A DNA stretch of 46,086 nt from positions 1-46,086 of the forward strand of contig VGZJ01000011.1 in the NCBI GenBank assembly GCA_016872595.1, written 5' to 3'. How positions within the stretch are numbered: position 1 is the first letter of the stretch; the number at the start of each line of letters is the position of its first letter. Under the pieces are notes generated by a model. That model was given only the letters and a program-made list of their open reading frames with translations. It was not told the origin of the DNA and did not search any database. Positions 24,767-33,532 of the stretch are shown piece after piece. Made by a program: the position numbers and the translations under genes. This DNA is from Planctomycetota bacterium (GTDB taxonomy: Bacteria; Planctomycetota; Planctomycetia; Gemmatales; Gemmataceae).

Positions 24767-25204
24767 ATGTCGGTCACAACAGTCGCGTACTTCACCCCGA
24801 ACGAGGCGCGGTACGACGCGGCGGCGACGCACGCGGTGCCGCTCGGGGTACTACTAGTCCACGAACCGCGGTTGGTGGGCCTACCCGCGCCGGGCGTATA
24901 CGAGGGCGTGCTGGTCGAGGTCGGGCCGTTCGCCGGGCGCGGGGCCGCGCGGCGTCGCCTGATGAGCGCGATTGCGGCCGCGGGGAAGCGCCAGCCAGTC
25001 GTGGTGATCGACCGCGGGCTGAGTTATGAGGAGGCGGGCGCGCTGCGCGCCGCGGGGGTCACGTACTTCCCGGCGGCGCGCGAGGTGGCGCTGAAGGCGC
25101 TTTTGAAACACCCGCTGGCGAAGCCGCAGGCGCAACCGTGCGCCAACGCGCCGGCGACCGAATGCGGCGGGCCCGGCGTCGACGCGCCCACGCTCGCGGG
25201 GTAG
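24767..25204 (+). CDS. Small protein, receiver-like C-terminal half
   Basis: The ATG at 24767 has GGAGGA 7 bases upstream and gives 145 residues. I do not recognise the family. Alternating strand and helix pattern (YEGVLVEVGPF, RQPVVVIDRG, SYEEAGALRAAGVTYFP, EVALKALL) recalls the second half of a response-regulator receiver, but the phospho-acceptor Asp and conserved Lys are not recognisable. The tail, from about residue 115, is Pro/Ala rich and looks disordered. It is divergent from the heptose run and ends 4 bases from the end of the multidomain kinase, so it may belong functionally to the signalling island. Confidence 0.7.
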   Translation: MSVTTVAYFTPNEARYDAAATHAVPLGVLLVHEPRLVGLPAPGVYEGVLVEVGPFAGRGAARRRLMSAIAAAGKRQPVVVIDRGLSYEEAGALRAAGVTYFPAAREVALKALLKHPLAKPQAQPCANAPATECGGPGVDAPTLAG

Positions 25205-25208
25205 CGGG

Positions 25209-27386
25209 TCACCCCTTGCCGGATTGGAACACCTCGTCGAAGTGGCGCGCGGCGGTGGCGAAACCCTTCATGAGTACCGGGTCGAACTCGCCCGGCGAGT
25301 CGTTGGTGAGCAACCGCACGACCTGTGCATGGGTGAGTGCCGGGCGGTGTGGTCGCTTGGTGCGCAGCGCCTCGTACACGGCGATGATTGCTACGACGCG
25401 CGCGGAGAGCGGAATCTGCGCGCCGCGCAAACAGTCCGGGTAGCCGCAGCCGTCCCAGCGCTCGTGGTGCGCGCGGGCCACTTCGCACGCTAAGTTCAGT
25501 TCGGGCACCGCCACCGGCCACCGCCCCGCGGTGTCGGCCAGCACCTGCGCGCCCATCACCGTGTGCTGCTGGGCAATGGCCTGTTCTTCCGGTTCGAGTG
25601 CGGTCGGCTTCATCAAGATCGAGCTGGGCAAGAGCAGCACACCGGCGTCGTGGAGCGGCGCGGCGCGCACGAGCAGTTCGACGAACTCCGGGTTGCGCAA
25701 GCGGGCGTACTCGCCCTCGTCCGGGGTCGCCGCCGCGAGGGCCCGCACGTAGCGCCCGCAGCGGTCGTGGTACCCGCGCAGGACAAGGCCCAGTTCTTCG
25801 AGGAGCCGTGTAACGCCGAACGCCAGTGGTTCCCCGGGCGCGATCTTCGTGATGGGGGCGGCGCGCGACGGCGCGGGCGCGGCCACCGGCACCGGTGTCG
25901 GGGCCACTCGTCGCCCGAGCAGCCCGCGTGCGCGGGCTTGGAACGCGGGCGGGAGAAACGGCTTTTCCAAGTAGTCGTCGGCCCCGGTCATCAGGTAGCC
26001 GCCGAGCGACTCGGACGGAAGGTCACCGGACACCATTAGGGTGCGCGTGCGCTCGCGCAGCTTCTCGTCGGCGCGGACGCGCGCGAGCAACTCCGGCCCA
26101 CTCATCTCCGGGAGGTTCACGTCGAGTACGAGCAGGTCAAACGGCTGTTTCTCTAACAGCGCCCACGCCGCTTTCCCGTCGCCGGCCTCGGTGCACGTGC
26201 AATCGCGCAGCAGGCTCACCATCAGTCGGCGGAGCCGCGGGTCGTCCTCGACCACGAGCACCCGCGGCACAGCGGGGCGCTCGGCGCTCTCGCGCACAGA
26301 CGCCCAACGCGCGTACCCGGCGAGTGTCGCGGCGACGGCGCGGGCCGACTGGTACCGCCGGTCACGGTCCCGATCCGTGAGTTGCCCCACGAGCGCGCCG
26401 AGTTCGTCCGGCAGCTCCGGGCGTGCCTTGCGTACGTCCAGCGGCGGGGCCGTGAGGCGCGCGGTCAGGTCGCGCAGCACGTTCCCGGTCTCGGGGAACG
26501 GCTCGCGCCCGGTCAGGGCCCAGTACATCGTGGCCCCGAGGCTGAACAGGTCGGCGCGCGCGTCAACCTCGTGCGAGGCCTGTGCTTGCTCAGGGGCCAT
26601 ATATCCGATGGTGCCGAGCAGGAGGCCCGGTTCGGTCATCCGATTCTGCGGGCGCAGGGCCAAGCCGAAGTCGAGGAGCTTCGCCTGCCAGTCCGGGGTG
26701 ATGAGGATGTTGCTCGGCTTGATGTCGCGGTGGACGAGGCCGAACCGATGGGCCTCGGCGAGTGCTTCGGCGATCTGCCGGAACAGGTCGCACACGCGGT
26801 TCGGGGGCAATGGGCCGGTGGCGTTCACCGCGGCGTGTAGGTCGGCCCCGCCGATCAGTTCCATCACGTAGTAGTCGCGCGGTGACGCGCCCGGCGGGGC
26901 GTAGCGCCCGGCGTCGAGGCACGAGACAATGTTCGGGTGCTGGAGCTTCGCAACGGCGCGGGCTTCGCCGTAGAAGCGGTGCAGCAGCCGCGGGTTCGGC
27001 TCGCCGGCGCGGGCCATGACCTTTACCGCGACTTGGCGACGCAAGTGCAGGTGTTCGGCCCGGTATACGGTGCCCATGCCGCCGCGCCCGAGCAGGTCGA
27101 GGAGCCGATAGTGACCGAGAACGAGTTCCCCGGCCCCGCCCTCGCGCACCTTGTCGGCTTGGAACTTCGTCAGCAGGTGACATTGCACGAGGCGGTCGAG
27201 CAGATCGGTGTGCGGGTCGGGTCGGGCTACCGCGTCCTTCAGCTCGCGCGGCAACTCGTCCCACTCCTCCGGCAGCACGACCCATTGCTCAATGAGGCGC
27301 GAAAGACCGCGCGCTTCCCCACCTCCGTCCGAGAGCTCGAAATCGGTTTCGGAGAGCGGATCGTGGGGGGCAAGGACGACAGACAT
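25209..27386 (-). CDS. Ser/Thr kinase - receiver - HD-GYP fusion protein
   Basis: The ATG at 27386 gives 725 residues. Residues 24-90 form the helical segment common before planctomycete kinases. The kinase (about 92-360) keeps GRGGMGTVY, Lys122, HRD (219-221), DFG (239-241) and APE (264-266), so it should be active. The receiver (about 375-490) has Glu380-Asp381-Asp382, the phospho-acceptor Asp422 and Lys475. After a Pro/Ala linker, the HD-GYP part (about 520-720) has His540, His579-Asp580, His608, His640-His641 and GYP (648-650). The usual Lys after HD is Val583, and the usual Asp of the DVYDAL-type motif is Ala669, so c-di-GMP hydrolysis is doubtful. There is no membrane segment. Confidence 0.93.
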   Translation of the reverse strand: MSVVLAPHDPLSETDFELSDGGGEARGLSRLIEQWVVLPEEWDELPRELKDAVARPDPHTDLLDRLVQCHLLTKFQADKVREGGAGELVLGHYRLLDLLGRGGMGTVYRAEHLHLRRQVAVKVMARAGEPNPRLLHRFYGEARAVAKLQHPNIVSCLDAGRYAPPGASPRDYYVMELIGGADLHAAVNATGPLPPNRVCDLFRQIAEALAEAHRFGLVHRDIKPSNILITPDWQAKLLDFGLALRPQNRMTEPGLLLGTIGYMAPEQAQASHEVDARADLFSLGATMYWALTGREPFPETGNVLRDLTARLTAPPLDVRKARPELPDELGALVGQLTDRDRDRRYQSARAVAATLAGYARWASVRESAERPAVPRVLVVEDDPRLRRLMVSLLRDCTCTEAGDGKAAWALLEKQPFDLLVLDVNLPEMSGPELLARVRADEKLRERTRTLMVSGDLPSESLGGYLMTGADDYLEKPFLPPAFQARARGLLGRRVAPTPVPVAAPAPSRAAPITKIAPGEPLAFGVTRLLEELGLVLRGYHDRCGRYVRALAAATPDEGEYARLRNPEFVELLVRAAPLHDAGVLLLPSSILMKPTALEPEEQAIAQQHTVMGAQVLADTAGRWPVAVPELNLACEVARAHHERWDGCGYPDCLRGAQIPLSARVVAIIAVYEALRTKRPHRPALTHAQVVRLLTNDSPGEFDPVLMKGFATAARHFDEVFQSGKG

Positions 27387-27574
27387 GCGACGCTCCGCGC
27401 GGGGCCGTGGTCTGCAACTGTAGTGCGCGGACGGGGACGGGGGGCCGCGGGGCAAAAGAACGACGCCCCTCACGATAAGCAACGGGAGAGGCCGTCATCG
27501 CGCCTGCGAACCGGTGTGAGCTAGAGTTCCGGTGCCGGGCGCACCGGGCGCGCCCACCTCCCGACGTGTGGACA

Positions 27575-29608
27575 ATGGCCGATTGGCTTTACTGGACCGC
27601 GGGTATCGTAGCCGCTGCGCTGGCGGGTGCCGCGTTCGCCCGCGCCGCGACGCGGCGCACCGGGCCACCGCTCGCACCGGTGCCGTCGCCCCCGCCGGCC
27701 CCGGTTGTGAGCGAACCGCCCGCGCCCGAAGTCCCGTACCGCTTGTTGTTCGACATACACCCCGCGCCGCTCTGGGCGTTCGACGAAGCGAGCCTGCGGT
27801 TCCTCGCCACCAACGGCGCGGTTCACGCCCGGTACGGCTACACGAGTGATGAACTGTTAAGCCTGACGGTTCGAGACGTGCTCGCGCGCCCGTGCGCCGA
27901 CGCCCTGATCGGCGGGCTGAATGCGGACGCGCTCTTCCCGGACGACGTTCTGGTATGGGAGCACCGCACGAAGGCCGGGGCGGTGCTACCGCTGGAGGTG
28001 GTGACCGCGCGGTTCGAGTACGGCGGTCGCCCCGCGCGACTCGTAGTCGCCACCGACCTCACCGACCGGCGCCGCGCCGAGACCGCGCTGCGCGCGAGTG
28101 AGGGACGGCTCCGCGACGTGCTCGCCAACATCCCGTGCGGCGTGTTCTGGAAGGACCGGGCCTCGATCTATTTGGAGTGCAACGACCGCGTCGCTCGCGA
28201 CTACGGCCGAGACGTTGCCGGGGAAGTAGTCGGTCGTACCGACGACGACTTCCTGACACCCGACGCGGCCGAGTACGCGCGGGCATGTGACCGGAGCGTG
28301 ATGGAATCCGGCGAGCCGCTGCTGAATACCGACGAGGTGCGCCCCGGTGCGGACGGCAAAGCCTCGCAACTCCTCGTCAGCCGCGTGCCCCTCCGCGACG
28401 GGGCCGGCGCGCTGATCGGCGTCCTCGGCGTGTACCAAGACGTGACCGAGCACAAGCGCCTTGAGGCGCAGTTCCGGCAGGCACAAAAGATGGAGGCCAT
28501 CGGCCGGCTCGCGGGCGGCATCGCCCATGACTTCAACAACCTGCTCACGATCATCACGGGTAACACGCACCTCCTTCAGCACCTGCCGCCGGGCGACCCC
28601 GAACAGCCGCAACTGATCGAAGACATCAACGACGCGGCCACGCGCGCCGCGGCGCTTACCCGCCAGTTGCTCACGTTCAGCCGCAAACAGCCGACGCGCC
28701 CCGAGGTAATCGACCTGAACGAGATCGTGAGCGGCCTCTCGAGCCTGCTCCGGCGGCTCATCGGCGAGCGCGTGACGGTGCGCACGGAACTGGCACCGAA
28801 CCCGGTGCGCGTCCGCGCCGATCGCGGGCAGATCGAACAGGTGGTGATGAACCTCGCGGTGAACGCGAAGGACGCGATGCCCGACGGCGGTACGCTGACC
28901 ATCGGCACCGGCGAGCTGGCTGGCGCGGGCCGGTTCGCGCGCCTCGTCGTGCGCGACACTGGCACCGGTATGACCGCCGAAGTGAAGCGCCACCTGTTCG
29001 AGCCGTTCTTCACCACGAAGGACATCGGGAAGGGCACCGGCCTCGGGCTGGCGACCGTGTACGGGATCGTGCAACAGTCCGGCGGGGCAATCGAGGTCGA
29101 ATCCGAGTTGGCGGTCGGAACCACGTTCGACGTGCGGTTCCCGTGGTGCGACGGCGCGGCGCGCTCGTCGGCGGAAATCTCTGGGCTGGGCCTTTCGGGG
29201 CGCACCGGGTTCTCGTTCCGGCGCACCGTGCTGCTCGTGGAGGACGAGGAGCGGCTCCGAAAGATGGTCCGTTTGACCCTCGAAACGCAGGGTTGCGTAG
29301 TGACCGAGGCGAACGGGGGCGAGGCCGCGCTCGCGCTGCTGACCCCGGAGCGACACTTCGACCTGCTCGTAACCGACCTCGTGATGCCGGGCATCGACGG
29401 GCGCGAGTTGGCGGCGCGGGCGCGAGCCGTGCGCCCGGACTTGCCCATCGTCTTCGTCTCCGGCTACGTGCCCGACCAGCGCCGGCTTGAAGGGCTGGCG
29501 CGGGCCGTGTTCCTGCCGAAGCCGTTCACGCCCGGCGAACTGGTGAAGACGGTCGAGCGGCTGTTCCGCCCGGCGAAGGGCGCGCCCGTCGCGGGGGGCG
29601 TCACATGA
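27575..29608 (+). CDS. PAS-PAS hybrid histidine kinase with receiver
   Basis: The ATG at 27575 gives 677 residues; GTG at 27566 is possible and neither has a strong ribosome site. One membrane segment lies near residues 6-24, then a Pro-rich linker. PAS 1 spans about 55-165 and PAS 2 about 175-290. The phospho-acceptor is His318 (GGIAHDFNNLL). The ATPase part has Asn430, an Asp-x-Gly-x-Gly box near 461, and a glycine box (GKGTGLGL). The C-terminal receiver (about 550-665) has the phospho-acceptor Asp601 and Lys649. A 188-base gap separates it from the divergent kinase fusion. Its stop overlaps the next start as ATGA. Confidence 0.94.
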   Translation: MADWLYWTAGIVAAALAGAAFARAATRRTGPPLAPVPSPPPAPVVSEPPAPEVPYRLLFDIHPAPLWAFDEASLRFLATNGAVHARYGYTSDELLSLTVRDVLARPCADALIGGLNADALFPDDVLVWEHRTKAGAVLPLEVVTARFEYGGRPARLVVATDLTDRRRAETALRASEGRLRDVLANIPCGVFWKDRASIYLECNDRVARDYGRDVAGEVVGRTDDDFLTPDAAEYARACDRSVMESGEPLLNTDEVRPGADGKASQLLVSRVPLRDGAGALIGVLGVYQDVTEHKRLEAQFRQAQKMEAIGRLAGGIAHDFNNLLTIITGNTHLLQHLPPGDPEQPQLIEDINDAATRAAALTRQLLTFSRKQPTRPEVIDLNEIVSGLSSLLRRLIGERVTVRTELAPNPVRVRADRGQIEQVVMNLAVNAKDAMPDGGTLTIGTGELAGAGRFARLVVRDTGTGMTAEVKRHLFEPFFTTKDIGKGTGLGLATVYGIVQQSGGAIEVESELAVGTTFDVRFPWCDGAARSSAEISGLGLSGRTGFSFRRTVLLVEDEERLRKMVRLTLETQGCVVTEANGGEAALALLTPERHFDLLVTDLVMPGIDGRELAARARAVRPDLPIVFVSGYVPDQRRLEGLARAVFLPKPFTPGELVKTVERLFRPAKGAPVAGGVT

Positions 29609-30789
29609 GCGGGCGCGTGCTGTTCGTTTCCGACGACGCGGGTGCGCACCGGGCGTTCCGGGCCGCGTTCGCCCCGGTTCAGCGCGACTGGGAGGTGACC
29701 GCGGCGCGCGGCGGCGCGGACGCGCTCCTGCGCCTCGAGCGCGGCGAGTACGACGCCCTCGTCGCCGAAGCCCAACTCGCCGGCACCGGCTGCGCCGAAG
29801 TGCTGCTCGAAGTGCGCCGCCGGCACCCGCCGACCGCGCGCATCGTACTCGCCGACATCGCGCGGCCGGGCGAACTTGTGCACCTCGTCGCCCTCGCCCA
29901 CCGCGTACTGCCCAGCACTTGCGCGCCGGCCGAGCTGTACGCCGCGGTCCACCGCGGGTTCGCCCTGCGCGCGCTCTTGGGCAATCCGGCGCTCGCCTCG
30001 GTGGTCGGGCGGCTCGCCAGCGTCCCCACGCTCTCCGCGCACTATGCCCGCATCGCCGACGAACTGATGATGCCAGAGTACTCACTCGCCGCGGTGGGCG
30101 AGTTGGTGGCCCAAGACCCCGGCATCGCGGCCCGGTTGCTGCAAATGGCGAACTCCGCGCTCGTCGGACTGCGCAAGCCGGCCACCACTCCCGGCCAAGC
30201 GGTACGCGTGCTCGGTGCGGACCTGACGCGGACGCTCGTCCTCGCGGCCGACCTGTTCTCGCGGTACAACCCGAACTCGCTGCGCCCGTTCTCTATCGAG
30301 ACCCTCTGGGACCATAGCCAGAAGGTGGCCGAACTCGCGGGCCTGATCGCCACGGACCTGAACGCGGGCGAACAGGTCGCGCGCGAGTCCGCGCTCGCGG
30401 GCCTGTTCCACGACATTGGAAAGTTGGCCCTCGCGAGCCAACTGGCAGGGCCGTACAAGGAGGTGATGATGCTGATGCGCGCCGACGGCCTGACCGCCGC
30501 GGCGGCTGAGCGGCGTGTGCTGGGGACGACACACGCCGAAGTCGGGGCGTATCTACTCGGGTTATGGGGTTTGCCGGACGCGCTCGTCGAGGCCGTGGCG
30601 TGGCACCACGAGCCAGGCGCGTGCCCGGGCACCGCAATTTCAGCACTAACCGCGGTACACGCGGCCGACGCACTCTTGCGCGCACCGGATGGCGCGAAGC
30701 CCGACGCCGAGTACCTCGCGCGATTGGGGCTGTCGAGCCGCTGGGAAGAGTGGGGCTTCCTCCGCGACCGCCCGCGCGCAAAGGAGTGA
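29605..30789 (+). CDS. Degenerate receiver - HDOD domain protein
   Basis: The protein has 394 residues. The receiver part (1-125) keeps the acidic pair SDD (9-11) but has Glu55 where the phospho-acceptor Asp is expected (YDALVAEAQLAG), and the conserved Lys is replaced (VLPSTC). It may be locked or sense in another way. The HDOD part (about 130-385) keeps LWDHSQKVAELA, a complete HDIGK (269-273), GTTHAEVGAYLLGLWGLP and WHHEP. HDOD proteins usually act as non-catalytic signalling scaffolds. The 4-base ATGA overlap with the hybrid kinase implies coupled translation and a shared pathway. Confidence 0.92.
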   Translation: MSGRVLFVSDDAGAHRAFRAAFAPVQRDWEVTAARGGADALLRLERGEYDALVAEAQLAGTGCAEVLLEVRRRHPPTARIVLADIARPGELVHLVALAHRVLPSTCAPAELYAAVHRGFALRALLGNPALASVVGRLASVPTLSAHYARIADELMMPEYSLAAVGELVAQDPGIAARLLQMANSALVGLRKPATTPGQAVRVLGADLTRTLVLAADLFSRYNPNSLRPFSIETLWDHSQKVAELAGLIATDLNAGEQVARESALAGLFHDIGKLALASQLAGPYKEVMMLMRADGLTAAAAERRVLGTTHAEVGAYLLGLWGLPDALVEAVAWHHEPGACPGTAISALTAVHAADALLRAPDGAKPDAEYLARLGLSSRWEEWGFLRDRPRAKE

Positions 30790-30806
30790 CGCGCGATGTT
30801 CGTATT

Positions 30807-30824
30807 GACCCGCATCAGCGGGTC
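30807..30824. terminator. Hairpin between convergent genes
   Basis: GACCCGC (30807-30813) and GCGGGTC (30818-30824) form a perfect 7-bp stem with loop ATCA, 17 bases after the HDOD gene and before the convergent flhX end. No T-run follows on either strand, so terminator function is uncertain. Confidence 0.35.
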
Positions 30825-30896
30825 GCGCGGCCGGTGCGCTTCGCCGTCGCTCGTTGAGGTGAGACCTTCGTGAGCGGGTCACAGTGAACAAGGCCC

Positions 30897-31163
30897 TCAG
30901 CGCGGGCGGTTTACCTTGTTCAGGAACGCAAGGATCGCGGCCACGGCGCGGTACACTTCGGGCGGAATCTCCTGATCGAGCTTCAGGCGGCTCAGCACCC
31001 CGACGAGGTTGGCATCGCGGCGCACCGGCACGCCGCCTTTTGCGGCCAGCGCCAGTATCTGTTCGGCGGTGCGCCCCGTGCCCGTCGCAACTACCTTCGG
31101 GGCCGTGTCGCGGGTCGGGTCGTAGCGCAACGCGACGGCGCGCTTCTTCGGCGGGTTGGCCAT
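30897..31163 (-). CDS. flhX: FlhX: FlhB C-terminal-domain homologue
   Basis: The ATG at 31163 gives 88 residues. KRAVALRYDPTRDTAPKVVA, then GGVPVRRDANLVGVLSRL and IPPEVYRAVAAILAFL, match the cytoplasmic C-terminal domain of FlhB, the flagellar export switch. The NPTH autocleavage motif and all membrane helices are missing, as in stand-alone FlhX proteins. Those can partly replace the cleaved FlhB tail. Two bases separate its start from the stop of the FliK-like gene upstream, so the two are one transcription unit. Confidence 0.87.
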   Translation of the reverse strand: MANPPKKRAVALRYDPTRDTAPKVVATGTGRTAEQILALAAKGGVPVRRDANLVGVLSRLKLDQEIPPEVYRAVAAILAFLNKVNRPR

Positions 31164-31165
31164 TG

Positions 31166-32716
31166 TCACACCTTCACATCGAGGACCGACACGGTGGCCG
31201 GGCGACCGGCGGCAAGCGCGCCGGCCTCGCGCCGGTGCCGTGCGGGAAGGTCGCTCGCGGCGCGCACGTCGAGTAGCACTTCGGTGTAGCCCTCGGCTTC
31301 GAGCTCGGCGCGTAGATCGCCTATGTCGGCGCGCACGCGGTCGCGGGATGTCGCGCGGTCGAGGTAGATCGTCGCGCGGAGTTGGTCGGCGGCGAGGCCG
31401 GCCTCGATCCACGTTTCGCCTAGTTCGGTCAGCGGGACGTGCATGAACACGCGGAACCGGCCTGCGCGCTCGGCGTCCGGCTGGTCGGGTCGAGATTGTA
31501 GTTCGAGGGCGAGGCTAAGTGTGCGCCATACGCCGCCATCGGGGAAGGGCACTTGCAGGTAGTACGGCGTGCCGGCGGCCTGCGCGAGCACCTGCCCGGC
31601 CTGCTGCGACTCGATTCCGTGCAGCGCGGCCTCGGCCACAGGCGCGCGGGCCGCGCCGCCGAGCTCGCTCACCGCTTGCAACAGGCGCAGCAAGTCGCCC
31701 TTGAGGTCCGAGCCGACATCGGCGCGCACGGCTTCGGTACTCGCGCGCGAGTGCGGTTCACGCGCCTGTGTCGCGCCGTCCTTTGCCGCGGCTGGTGTCG
31801 GTGCGTCCGGTACTTCAGGCGCGTCGGTGGTCGGCTTCGCTGCGGCCGGTGCGTCGGACGCTTCGGCCGTTTCGACGAGGCGTGCGAGCTTGGCTTCAAA
31901 GTGCCGCCCGCCGTTTTCGACCAACCGTTGCAGTTCGGTCGCGTCGGGCGGGCGCGCTACTCCGGGCACTATGGAATCGAGCGTATAGCGCACGGCGACG
32001 GCCGCGGCGCGCACCGGCGCGGCCGTCTGCGGCTGTGTGAGCGCCGCGAGTTCCGCGCGAAGAGGCGTGACCGTCGAACCGAGGTCCGGGGCCGGTACAC
32101 GTAGGAGCGCCGTAGCGACTTCGGTCGCCAAGCCCGGCGCGTTTGGCGGCGGCGACTTCAGTACGACGCCGGCCGCGCCGCGTTCGACTTGAAGGACGTA
32201 GCGCCCGCCGGACGCGAGCGGCTCCGCGGTCGCGGCGCGCGCGGTGTACTCGGCACCGTCGATGGCGACGAGGACGGGCCCGTCCGGAGCCGGCGCCAGT
32301 ACGTCCACCACGGCGAGGCGCGGGGCCGCGGCCGGCGCGCCGGTCGACTGCGCCGGCGCGGTCGCTGCGCGTTCGGGCGCGCTCGTGCCAGCGACCGGCG
32401 CGCCCTCTGTTGTGGCCGGGGGCATGGCATGCGCAACGCGCACCGTTGCGGCGGTCGGTGGCGGCGCAAGTTGTGCGCTTTGCGGGGCCGGCGCGAATAA
32501 TTCCAGTGTGGGCGCGATCTGCGTTCCCGAGGGTACGCGAACGACGAGTGCCGCACCCGGCCGAAACGTTGGCAGTCCGGCGGGCGGGCGCACCGTCAGT
32601 TCCGTGCCGTTTACGGTGAGCGCGACTTCGCGCAGGCTGACCGACGTTACAGTCGCTTCGAGGAGCGCGCCGATTGGTACGGTCGCGAGATTCCCGCCTA
32701 CGACGGGGCGCGTCAA
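31166..32716 (-). CDS. FliK-like flagellar hook-length protein (putative)
   Basis: The frame begins with TTG at 32716; a stop lies 6 bases before it in frame, so the start is TTG or an internal codon. It encodes 516 residues. The N-terminal half is Ala/Pro/Thr rich, with two barrel-like segments (LLEATVTSVSLREVALTVNG and RYVLQVERGAAGVVLKS), as in FliK-type rulers. The C-terminal 130 residues, from VWRTLSLALELQ, with MHVPLTELGETWIEAGL, look like the compact FliK substrate-switch domain. Sequence identity with classical FliK is low. The following flhX supports a flagellar role. Confidence 0.72.
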   Translation of the reverse strand: MTRPVVGGNLATVPIGALLEATVTSVSLREVALTVNGTELTVRPPAGLPTFRPGAALVVRVPSGTQIAPTLELFAPAPQSAQLAPPPTAATVRVAHAMPPATTEGAPVAGTSAPERAATAPAQSTGAPAAAPRLAVVDVLAPAPDGPVLVAIDGAEYTARAATAEPLASGGRYVLQVERGAAGVVLKSPPPNAPGLATEVATALLRVPAPDLGSTVTPLRAELAALTQPQTAAPVRAAAVAVRYTLDSIVPGVARPPDATELQRLVENGGRHFEAKLARLVETAEASDAPAAAKPTTDAPEVPDAPTPAAAKDGATQAREPHSRASTEAVRADVGSDLKGDLLRLLQAVSELGGAARAPVAEAALHGIESQQAGQVLAQAAGTPYYLQVPFPDGGVWRTLSLALELQSRPDQPDAERAGRFRVFMHVPLTELGETWIEAGLAADQLRATIYLDRATSRDRVRADIGDLRAELEAEGYTEVLLDVRAASDLPARHRREAGALAAGRPATVSVLDVKV

Positions 32717-32878
32717 GTGTTACCGCGCCCGGCGGCCGGGGCGCGTGCCCGTCGCGCATTCGGCACGCCGCGCGGGCGCGCGACCGGCACAGTCGGAAAT
32801 GTCGCGATTCTCGAAAATCCGTGGGCAGGGTGTGCGTACAGGTTCGCAGTCCCTTCCTCTAGACACGAGGTACGACCG

Positions 32879-33532
32879 ATGTGGCGCGTTGCTCTCGCAC
32901 TATTCACCCTGTTCGCGCTGACACTGTTCGCCCCCACCGGCGGCGCGCAGCCGAAGTACAAGAGCAAGCCGAAGGACGACAAGGGCAAGATGACCGACCC
33001 GTTCGAGGGGCCGGTTTCTCTGCTGAGGTCGAAGAACGTGCAGAAGGAGTTGAAACTGACGGCCAAGCAGGTCCAACAGGTCGGCAACCTCGACAAGGTG
33101 GTCGCGGCGGTGATGAAGGACGACAAGGAGAAGTATCTAGCGCGCGTCCCGAACCCGAAAGCGGCGTTCCGCGTCGTGACGAACGAGGAGGTGTACATCG
33201 AGCGTCGGCGCGTCGAACTGCTTCAGGTTCAGACCGTACTTATGCCGGCGCAGTTGAAGCGGCTGACCGAGATTCGGCTCCAACTCCACGGCCCGGCGGT
33301 CGTCGGTGCGGTCGCGGGGTTCGTCGGCGGGCCGACCGATTTCGACCCGACGGTGACGACGGTGCTGGTGCTGACGCCGAAGCAGCAAGAGGACGCCGTC
33401 GCCCTCCGCCGAGCCAACTTCCCCGCGAAAGAGCCAGCGTGGAAGGACGTGCGCGAGAAGTTCGAGGCGCTGCTGACCGACGAGCAGAAGCCGAAATGGA
33501 AGGCGCTCTTGGGCGAACCGTTCGCGCCGTGA
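32879..33532 (+). CDS. Secreted LTxxQ-motif protein
   Basis: The ATG at 32879 gives 217 residues with a signal peptide (MWRVALALFTLFALTLFAPTG, cut near AQ). The mature part has LLRSKNVQKELKLTAKQVQQ, a variant of the LTxxQ repeat in Spy/CpxP-type periplasmic proteins, and a second helical repeat at the end (FEALLTDEQKPKWKALLG). This type occurs often in planctomycetes, with unknown partners. The frame is open further upstream but lacks a signal peptide there. It lies 77 bases before the radical SAM gene on the same strand. Confidence 0.85.
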   Translation: MWRVALALFTLFALTLFAPTGGAQPKYKSKPKDDKGKMTDPFEGPVSLLRSKNVQKELKLTAKQVQQVGNLDKVVAAVMKDDKEKYLARVPNPKAAFRVVTNEEVYIERRRVELLQVQTVLMPAQLKRLTEIRLQLHGPAVVGAVAGFVGGPTDFDPTVTTVLVLTPKQQEDAVALRRANFPAKEPAWKDVREKFEALLTDEQKPKWKALLGEPFAP

